A DNA stretch of 10,657 bases from CAZQLW01 sp964639875 (GTDB lineage: Archaea; Nanobdellota; Nanobdellia; Woesearchaeales; GW2011-AR9): assembly GCA_964639875.1 (NCBI GenBank), contig CAZXEM010000037.1, forward strand, positions 1 through 10,657. The letters run 5' to 3'. Both the position numbers and the translations under genes were made by a program. The notes under the pieces were generated by a model. It was not told the origin of the DNA. It saw nothing but the letters and a program-made list of their open reading frames with translations, and did no database searches. Shown in pieces: positions 6,726 through 10,657 of this stretch; position 1 is the stretch's first letter, and every line of letters starts with the position of its first letter.

Positions 6726-6732
6726 TATATAA
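6726..6732 (-). promoter_or_regulatory. TATA box for the gene at 6691
   Basis: TTATATA on the minus strand, about 38 bases before the ATG. It predicts initiation near 6703 and a very short leader consisting almost entirely of the Shine-Dalgarno site. Confidence 0.5.
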
Positions 6733-6755
6733 TATTTACTACTCTGTTACCCAAG

Positions 6756-6764
6756 TTTTAAATA
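6756..6764 (+). promoter_or_regulatory. TATA-like box upstream of the genes at 6785 and 6808
   Basis: TTTTAAATA centred at 6760. A start about 26 bases downstream falls on the ATG at 6785, which opens an eight-codon mini-ORF, not on the ATG at 6808. Confidence 0.4.
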
Positions 6765-6784
6765 GTAATTTCTAATTTTTGAAA

Positions 6785-6811
6785 ATGATTTCGAAGCAAC
6801 CAATAAAATGA
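6785..6811 (+). other. Possible leaderless mini-ORF (MISKQPIK) overlapping the next start
   Basis: ATG at 6785 opens eight codons ending in TGA at 6809-6811. The stop overlaps the ATG of the downstream gene as ATGA. Its start lies where the TATA-like box at 6756 would place transcription initiation. It may couple translation of the 118-residue protein or may be a chance ORF. Confidence 0.25.
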
Positions 6812-7164
6812 CTGATATTGCAGATAAGTTTAAAATTGAACTTGAAAAAAGTAGATCTAAGAAATTGGTTGATTTACTAATTTTAATTAATAAAGTTCCT
6901 GAAACTTATTCTGTTTGTTCCGATAATGGAAACACAAAAGTTATGATCCCTCTTGGTAATCATCACAATTTGATGGGACAATTGAAGACCTATTTGAATT
7001 CCATTAAAAATAGCCATGAACAAAAGTATTCTTATTCTGAAATGTACGGTGTTATTCAAACTAATTTAACTGCGAAAGAAGCAACTTCTTTGTACGGGAA
7101 CAAAAAGTTTAAAGGAAAAGTCACTTTTTTACCCGGAGATCTAACGGTAATATTAAAACCTTAA
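6808..7164 (+). CDS. Hypothetical protein, small and basic
   Basis: A 118-residue soluble protein that I do not recognise. The N-terminal 30 residues form a charged amphipathic helix (DKFKIELEKSRSKKLVDLLI). A middle segment with NHHNLMGQLKTYLNSIKN (51-68) looks helical. The C-terminal third alternates hydrophobic residues as in beta strands and ends VTFLPGDLTVILKP. There is no catalytic motif, signal peptide or membrane segment. The ATG at 6808 has no Shine-Dalgarno. Its start overlaps the stop of a possible eight-codon upstream ORF (6785-6811) as ATGA. The gene ends 16 bases from the 3' end of the convergent tRNA gene. Codon use and the length of the open frame support it as real; function is unknown. 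Confidence 0.65.
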   Translation: MTDIADKFKIELEKSRSKKLVDLLILINKVPETYSVCSDNGNTKVMIPLGNHHNLMGQLKTYLNSIKNSHEQKYSYSEMYGVIQTNLTAKEATSLYGNKKFKGKVTFLPGDLTVILKP

Positions 7165-7180
7165 TTTTGAAAAGAAGAAA
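7165..7180 (-). terminator. T-rich terminator of the tRNA-Gly gene
   Basis: On the minus strand the tRNA 3' end is followed at once by TTTCTTCTTTTC, a T-rich run suited to archaeal termination. No CCA follows the discriminator base. Confidence 0.45.
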
Positions 7181-7215
7181 TGCGCCCGCCGGGATTCGAA
7201 CCCGGATCACCGGCT

Positions 7216-7252
7216 CTCTTTGAAAAGAGCAGCAAGTTAACTTCTCCAGCCT
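7216..7252 (-). other. Canonical archaeal tRNA intron, position 37/38
   Basis: A 37-base insert between A37 (7253) and A38 (7215). Removing it restores the loop CTTCCAA and a perfect five-pair stem. Three-base bulges CAA and AGA, each with the cut after the second base, flank a short helix of CTTC with AAAG (one mismatch), which is a slightly relaxed bulge-helix-bulge. An internal hairpin GAGAAG/CTTTTC completes the intron. It would be cut by the archaeal splicing endonuclease. Confidence 0.8.
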
Positions 7253-7265
7253 TGGAAGGCCGGGA

Positions 7266-7286
7266 ATCTAGAACACAAAATTGTGT
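7266..7286 (-). other. Probable second intron in the D arm of tRNA-Gly
   Basis: Bases 10-26 of the tRNA span 40 nucleotides instead of about 17-19. The excess contains a hairpin: CTAGAA (7294-7289) pairs with TTCTAG (7273-7268), an AAA bulge (7288-7286) follows on one strand, and CACA/TGTG closes a short loop. ATT (7267-7265) forms a bulge on the other strand, next to a GG/CC pair. Cutting after the second base of each bulge removes 21 bases and leaves a D stem GTTT/AAAT with a ten-base loop. The exact ends are uncertain by a few bases. Confidence 0.55.
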
Positions 7287-7315
7287 TTTTCTAGCCATTA
7301 AACTACGGGCGCATC

Positions 7316-8020
7316 TTACTGATTATTTGATATTTTCTTTATAAAATTATCGTATTTATTTCTATGTTTTTTATTTGAACTTCCAATCTCTTTAAAAAAC
7401 AGTTTTATTTGTTCTTGTTTATATACACATAAATTCTTTCCACTAACACTTGGTTTATAATTTAAAAATATTAACGCTTGCTTTACTTCTTCTAAATATG
7501 GTGGATCTCTACTAGCAATCGATATTACCATACTTGTTTTTCGGCGTAAATAAAAACTCCCATCAGTATCAAATAAACCTCTGATGTATGGTCTTAATAA
7601 CTTTTTTCTTTTAAGTATTTGTTTTGGGATATGGAGGCTTCCTTTTTTCTTTCCTTTTGGGATTTTAAATTTATTTGTTAAAAATTGTGAAAGCATTTTC
7701 GAATTAACTACACTTTTTATTGTATTATTATGGTCTTGTTCTTTAATTTTTACATTGACTTCAAACAAGTCCCTAAATAATCTTGACACATGATTGAGAA
7801 TATAATCTCTATCATCTTTTCTATGACAGGTTACAGAAATCTCGTGGTTTATATTTGAAAGATGACCATCTCCTGCTAAAATGCCTAATAATTCTGCTAA
7901 ATCTTCATTTGTTTTTTTAACTTCTTTTATGATTAATGTTTTGTTTTTTATTACAATGTATGATTTATGTGTAGGGTCTATTTTTATAAGATGGCATAAC
8001 TTTTCATAACAGTTAATAAA
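7316..8020 (-). CDS. LAGLIDADG homing endonuclease, two-motif, no canonical start upstream
   Basis: An open frame of 234 residues running from just after a TGA (8023-8021) to TAA (7318-7316). It carries two LAGLIDADG motifs: LAELLGILAGDG (residues 41-52) and LRPYIRGLFDTDGS (142-155), with the expected acidic residues Asp51 and Asp153. Between them lies KIPKGKKKGSLHIPKQIL, typical of archaeal members. The product would be a monomeric site-specific double-strand DNA endonuclease. There is no ATG, GTG or TTG in frame before the first motif. The first standard start is GTG at 7789, which would lose motif 1. The frame overlaps the end of the histidine kinase by 37 bases in another phase. It may be a decayed gene, use a rare ATT or ATA start, or depend on a frameshift. 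It is unlikely to be an intein, as there is no terminal His-Asn or Cys-start block. Confidence 0.75.
   Translation of the reverse strand, partial: FINCYEKLCHLIKIDPTHKSYIVIKNKTLIIKEVKKTNEDLAELLGILAGDGHLSNINHEISVTCHRKDDRDYILNHVSRLFRDLFEVNVKIKEQDHNNTIKSVVNSKMLSQFLTNKFKIPKGKKKGSLHIPKQILKRKKLLRPYIRGLFDTDGSFYLRRKTSMVISIASRDPPYLEEVKQALIFLNYKPSVSGKNLCVYKQEQIKLFFKEIGSSNKKHRNKYDNFIKKISNNQ
7338..7346 (-). promoter_or_regulatory. TATA box for tRNA-Gly inside the endonuclease frame
   Basis: TTTTATAAA on the minus strand, centred about 30 bases before the first tRNA base. It lies within the last codons of the LAGLIDADG frame. It would start transcription within a few bases of the mature 5' end, so the tRNA need not depend on read-through from the genes upstream. 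Confidence 0.5.
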
Positions 8021-9381
8021 TCATTTACAGATTTATTCAAACTAACCTTTTCAAAAAGAAACTTTAATCTGGCCGCTTCAATTCTACTAATTTCTAAAAA
8101 GTCAACAATAATTCTGTCTAAATGATCCGCGTTTCTAACCACTATACTGATTGCTTCTTTTTGTTTTTCATTGAGCTTACCAAAATATTCTCCCTCTAAC
8201 ATTTGTAACTGTGCTTTTAATGGAGTCATTGGACTTCTTAATTCGTGTGAAGTTATTGATAAAAATCTGGTTTTAGCACTTTCAATTCCTTTTCTTTCAC
8301 TTTTTGTTTGAGACAAAGCAATAATGGTCTTATTGAACGTTTCTCCTAATTCTTGTAATTCATCTTTGCTTTTGATATCTACTCTGACTTTGAAATTACC
8401 TTTTTTTAATTCTTCTGCAGCTCTAGATAATTCTGCTATCGGTTTAGTAAACTTCCGGGAGAAATATAATGAAGTTAGAATTATTATTATTCCTAACAAT
8501 AAAGTAATCGATAAAACTCTGTTTCTTAATTTAATTGCCGGAGTGAAAGCTATTTCTAAAGGGAGATGAATAAGCAAAATCCAATCATTACCTTTAAAGT
8601 CAAGGTGTCCTTGTTGTCGGGAAAAAGCCATTAACGCTTTTTCTTTATTAACAGTTGTAAAGTGATCCATCACCCCTACGGGGGTAAATTTTTGAATATT
8701 TATCATTTGTAAATGAGATGACAGTTTATCTTCCAAAATACCAGTTGGATCGTGATTGGAATATAATAACAATCCTTCTTTGTCAATCAGATCTATTTCA
8801 AAATTAGTTTCTTCAACTAGTTCAACTGTTCTGACAATATCATACAACTTAGATGAAGGCATTCTCGCTACCACTACACCAAAAGTTTCTCCATTTTTAT
8901 CTTTGACGGGAGAAGCAAAATAGATGATTGGTACTTTCAATTCTTCCGCCTCTCTGATATCACTCGCAGCACTAATTTTTCCTTCTAAGACATCTTCCCA
9001 ATACGGAGTTAGACTATGTTTTTCACCTAAATGTAATCCTGCCGTATCAGCAATTCTAACCCTCTCTAAATCAAAAAAAGAAAGAGAAGAATAAACTTTG
9101 TAAGTATTTCTAAATTGAAGTAATCTTAATGTTTTTTCTTGAGGAGTAGAATCACGTGAATTAATAATAAGGTCTTGAGCAATTATCTGAACATCGGAAT
9201 ACCTTTCAAAAAAACTTCGATCAATCTTATCCATGATGTGGAAAGCATCTTCTTTTAATCTTTCTGAGATTTCATTTTGGAGAGTGTTAATATTAGATAT
9301 GTAAACAAATGAAGAAATAAAAATTATCGAAATCAAAACAATACTTAACAATAAAATAGTTATCTTATTAGCGAATTTCAT
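7984..9381 (-). CDS. Sensor histidine kinase, truncated before the ATPase domain
   Basis: A 465-residue membrane sensor. Order of parts: membrane helix at about 7-29; extracellular Cache-like sensor at about 35-280 (features such as YWEDVLEGKISAA and PIIYFASPVKDKNGETFGVV); second helix at about 287-307; HAMP domain at about 308-360 (RKFTKPIAELSRAAEELKKG); and HisKA dimerisation domain at about 370-437 with phospho-acceptor His379 in SITSHELRSPMTPL. The frame ends at MKSYAIL, about one helix into the HATPase_c domain. The N, G1, F and G2 boxes are missing, so it cannot bind ATP or autophosphorylate by itself. Histidine kinases are uncommon in small archaeal genomes, so transfer is plausible. 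It follows the substrate-binding lipoprotein by 42 bases, probably in one transcript. The ATG at 9381 sits just after a 12-base tandem repeat carrying Shine-Dalgarno-like AGGG. Confidence 0.85.
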   Translation of the reverse strand: MKFANKITILLLSIVLISIIFISSFVYISNINTLQNEISERLKEDAFHIMDKIDRSFFERYSDVQIIAQDLIINSRDSTPQEKTLRLLQFRNTYKVYSSLSFFDLERVRIADTAGLHLGEKHSLTPYWEDVLEGKISAASDIREAEELKVPIIYFASPVKDKNGETFGVVVARMPSSKLYDIVRTVELVEETNFEIDLIDKEGLLLYSNHDPTGILEDKLSSHLQMINIQKFTPVGVMDHFTTVNKEKALMAFSRQQGHLDFKGNDWILLIHLPLEIAFTPAIKLRNRVLSITLLLGIIIILTSLYFSRKFTKPIAELSRAAEELKKGNFKVRVDIKSKDELQELGETFNKTIIALSQTKSERKGIESAKTRFLSITSHELRSPMTPLKAQLQMLEGEYFGKLNEKQKEAISIVVRNADHLDRIIVDFLEISRIEAARLKFLFEKVSLNKSVNDLLTVMKSYAIL

Positions 9382-9386
9382 TTATC

Positions 9387-9410
9387 TTTTCATCCCTATT
9401 TTCATCCCTA
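9387..9410 (-). repeat. Perfect 12-bp tandem duplication before the kinase gene
   Basis: Two adjacent copies of TAGGGATGAAAA (minus strand) in the 42-base gap between the lipoprotein and kinase genes. Each copy has an AGGG ribosome-binding core and an ATG. The ATGs are in frame with each other and open a seven-codon ORF (MKIGMKR) whose TAA stop immediately precedes the kinase ATG. Confidence 0.85.
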
Positions 9411-9423
9411 TCTTTGTTTATTT

Positions 9424-10419
9424 TTATTCAATATTCTTAACAAATTTTGATTCAACTATTTTATCAAAATCTGGAATTGAACTCAACTGGCCCCGAGAAA
9501 TGTAAAAATCAGCAATAATCCTACCTGAACCATACAACGAAGTTGTTTCTTCTTTATCTTCCATCGCTGCCACATTTTCTTTTAGGTTAGGAAGAATTAC
9601 TCCTTCAATCCCTTCATTCATTTCTTCTTGAGGAATGTTTTCAGCTGCAGACATAATTTCTAATGCTTCCTCTCGATCAGTATAAACAAAATTTCTAGCT
9701 TCCAAAAGAGATTTAACAATTGCTTCTACTTCTTTGGGTCTTTCTTTAATTATTTTTGAGTTAAAAGTTAATACATCAGTAATAATTCCAGGAACGTCTC
9801 CTGCTTTACCCAATATTTTATATCCTTTTTCCAATGCTTCGGAAGTTGTTGGTTCCCAAGTATGTCCTGCATCAATTTTGCCTTCTTCTAAAGCAGTTAA
9901 GACGTCTCCGGCAAAAACTGATTCAAATTGAATCTCTGATTCTACTAAGCCTTCCTTTTCGGCTGCAGAAAGAGCAAAAATATGTGAAAAAGTATTAACT
10001 CCTTCAATTCCAATTTTCTTTCCTTTTAAATCAGCTAATGAATTGTATTCAGGTTTACCAATAATCACATCTCCTGTATCAGAATAATCTGTTACATATA
10101 CTACTTTGGAAGAAATTCCCTCTGAATTATGAAAAATGGTATCCACATAAACCTCAAAAATCCCATCCGTATTTCCATCAGTATACAACTCCTGGGCTTC
10201 AGAATATTCTTCTTTTAAGATCAGTTCAACTTCAACGCCGTTCTTCTCAAAGAAACCTTTCTCTTGAGCAACAAAAGCATGGGCATAACCTGGCCAAACA
10301 TTGATCGCGATTTTGATTGGTTCTTGAGAAATTGTTTTATTTTCTTCTGTACAACCGCTAATTAAAATAGTAGTCAAAATAGTTAGTAAAACTAACATTA
10401 TAGTAATAATCTTCTTCAT
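9424..10419 (-). CDS. NMT1/SsuA-like substrate-binding lipoprotein
   Basis: A 331-residue periplasmic-type binding protein anchored outside the cell membrane. It has a basic start (MKK), a hydrophobic stretch and a lipobox LISGC with Cys23 as the lipid attachment site. The mature part opens with a strand (IKIAINVW) and then GYAHAFVAQEKGFFEKNGV, the typical first block of the NMT1/THI5/SsuA/TauA family. Later come LADLKGKKIGIEG (about 128-140), GDVLTALEEGKIDAG and a WEPTTSEA segment. Family members bind sulfonates, nitrate, thiamine precursors and other small molecules for ABC import; the ligand here is unknown. No permease or ATPase gene follows. The next gene is the Cache sensor kinase, which suggests a sensing role. 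The ATG is supported by GAGGGG at 10432-10427, seven bases away. Confidence 0.88.
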   Translation of the reverse strand: MKKIITIMLVLLTILTTILISGCTEENKTISQEPIKIAINVWPGYAHAFVAQEKGFFEKNGVEVELILKEEYSEAQELYTDGNTDGIFEVYVDTIFHNSEGISSKVVYVTDYSDTGDVIIGKPEYNSLADLKGKKIGIEGVNTFSHIFALSAAEKEGLVESEIQFESVFAGDVLTALEEGKIDAGHTWEPTTSEALEKGYKILGKAGDVPGIITDVLTFNSKIIKERPKEVEAIVKSLLEARNFVYTDREEALEIMSAAENIPQEEMNEGIEGVILPNLKENVAAMEDKEETTSLYGSGRIIADFYISRGQLSSIPDFDKIVESKFVKNIE

Positions 10420-10426
10420 TTTCTAT

Positions 10427-10432
10427 CCCCTC
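10427..10432 (-). promoter_or_regulatory. Strong Shine-Dalgarno for the lipoprotein gene
   Basis: GAGGGG on the minus strand, seven bases before the ATG at 10419. It lies downstream of a very AT-rich stretch (10438-10470) that offers several TATA-like words but no unique box. Confidence 0.6.
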
Positions 10433-10508
10433 TTTTTTTAAATAATTTTTAATTAATAAAATAAATTAAATTCAATAATTAACTTAATCTAATGCACTTT
10501 TGATTCTT

Positions 10509-10657
10509 TCATTTAATCGTAATTACTTTATCAACATACATTCCACATTTCTGAATCATACTTTTATGTTCTGCTACATCTAAAGCATAGAAAACACCTT
10601 TTGTTCCACTTTTTTTAATCGTGCTTGCTAAACTAGAAATAAATCTTGAAACAGTTT
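10509..10657 (-). CDS. C-terminal end of an unidentified protein, possibly RecA/KaiC-like ATPase
   Basis: Partial gene entering from the right edge; 48 residues and a TGA stop at 10511-10509 are visible. The fragment has a helix with FISSLASTIKKSGTKG (5-20), a strand GVFYALDVAEHK (20-31) and a terminal helix-strand MIQKCGMYVDKVITI. This helix-strand-helix-strand ending with DKVI resembles the C-terminus of small archaeal proteins with a RecA/KaiC-like or other Rossmann-type fold, but nothing diagnostic is in view. No termination signal or promoter is distinct in the roughly 90 bases before the lipoprotein gene, which hold only AT-rich DNA and the GAGGGG site. The codon pattern and clean open frame support it as real. 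Confidence 0.55.
   Translation of the reverse strand, partial: TVSRFISSLASTIKKSGTKGVFYALDVAEHKSMIQKCGMYVDKVITIK

Larger units (their letters stand above)
7181..7312 (-). tRNA. tRNA-Gly (anticodon UCC) with a 37/38 intron and a D-arm insertion
   Basis: Acceptor stem GCGCCCG (7312-7306) pairs with CGGGCGC (7188-7182), with discriminator A at 7181. The T arm is CCGGG-TTCGAAT-CCCGG. The anticodon stem is CCGGC (7263-7259) with GCCGG (7214-7210), and the loop is CTTCCA plus A after splicing, giving anticodon TCC at 7256-7254. Without inserts the sequence reads closely like E. coli tRNA-Gly(UCC), including TTTAATGGCTA in the D loop. The gene is 132 bases long because of two insertions: a 37-base intron at the canonical 37/38 site and about 23 extra bases in the D arm. 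CCA is not encoded. It lies three bases downstream of the endonuclease stop codon on the same strand. Confidence 0.9.

Noticed and set aside
7181..7312. tRNA-Gly as an integration (att) site
   Set aside because: Integration normally duplicates the tRNA 3' part. No second copy of the T arm or acceptor end and no integrase gene are seen in the window.
7584..7793. Plus-strand 69-codon open frame opposite the endonuclease
   Set aside because: It is antisense to the LAGLIDADG frame, with a hydrophobic low-complexity translation that arises from the complement of Lys/Asn codons. No promoter or start signal supports it.
7316..8020. LAGLIDADG frame as an intein inside the histidine kinase
   Set aside because: The C-terminal end lacks His-Asn followed by Cys, Ser or Thr, no intein start block is seen, and no kinase C-extein follows. 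The two frames also differ in phase.
7984..8020. Programmed -1 frameshift joining kinase and endonuclease
   Set aside because: The overlap has short A runs (ATGAAAAG, TATAAAAATAG) but no proper X-XXY-YYZ slippery heptamer or clear downstream pseudoknot. It is kept only as an alternative in the endonuclease entry.
8324..8569. Plus-strand 81-codon open frame opposite the histidine kinase
   Set aside because: It is antisense to the HAMP and second membrane helix region, whose protein pattern is clear. No Shine-Dalgarno or TATA support.

Overview
The window looks like a piece of an AT-rich archaeal chromosome, most likely from a small-genome DPANN-type lineage (Woesearchaeota, Pacearchaeota or Nanoarchaeota-like); the phylum is an inference. 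The archaeal evidence is: a threonyl-tRNA synthetase whose N-terminus is the archaeal DTD-like editing domain; TATA-like boxes about 25-30 bases upstream of many start codons, implying leaderless mRNAs, with Shine-Dalgarno sites kept for only a few genes; a pilin-like N-terminus with a class III signal peptide; and a tRNA gene with an archaeal-type 37/38 intron and no encoded CCA.

Left part (1-6358). A pilin-like protein runs off the left edge. It is followed by a Trp-rich unknown protein that meets an Rcl/DNPH1-like nucleotide N-hydrolase tail to tail. Then come a small P-loop kinase-like protein, the threonyl-tRNA synthetase, a transglutaminase-like protein, an MgtC/DUF4010 membrane protein, and a conserved unknown protein. 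Most are single genes with their own TATA box. The synthetase appears chimeric: archaeal editing domain joined to a bacterial-like catalytic core.

Middle (6359-7164). A short, largely disordered acidic protein lies on the minus strand with a very good Shine-Dalgarno. A small unknown protein follows on the plus strand, preceded by a possible leaderless mini-ORF.

Right part (7181-10657, all minus strand). Read in the direction of transcription: the end of an unidentified protein, an NMT1/SsuA-like lipoprotein, a Cache-HAMP sensor histidine kinase that stops before its ATPase domain, a LAGLIDADG endonuclease frame that overlaps the kinase end and has no normal start codon, and, three bases later, a tRNA-Gly(UCC) gene. 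The tRNA has a canonical 37/38 intron and about 23 extra bases in its D arm that look like a second intron. The cluster of truncated kinase, endonuclease and doubly interrupted tRNA is the most unusual part of the window and looks like the product of a mobile-endonuclease-related rearrangement. No CRISPR array, transposase, integrase or rRNA was seen. No gene-free stretch exceeds about 120 bases.
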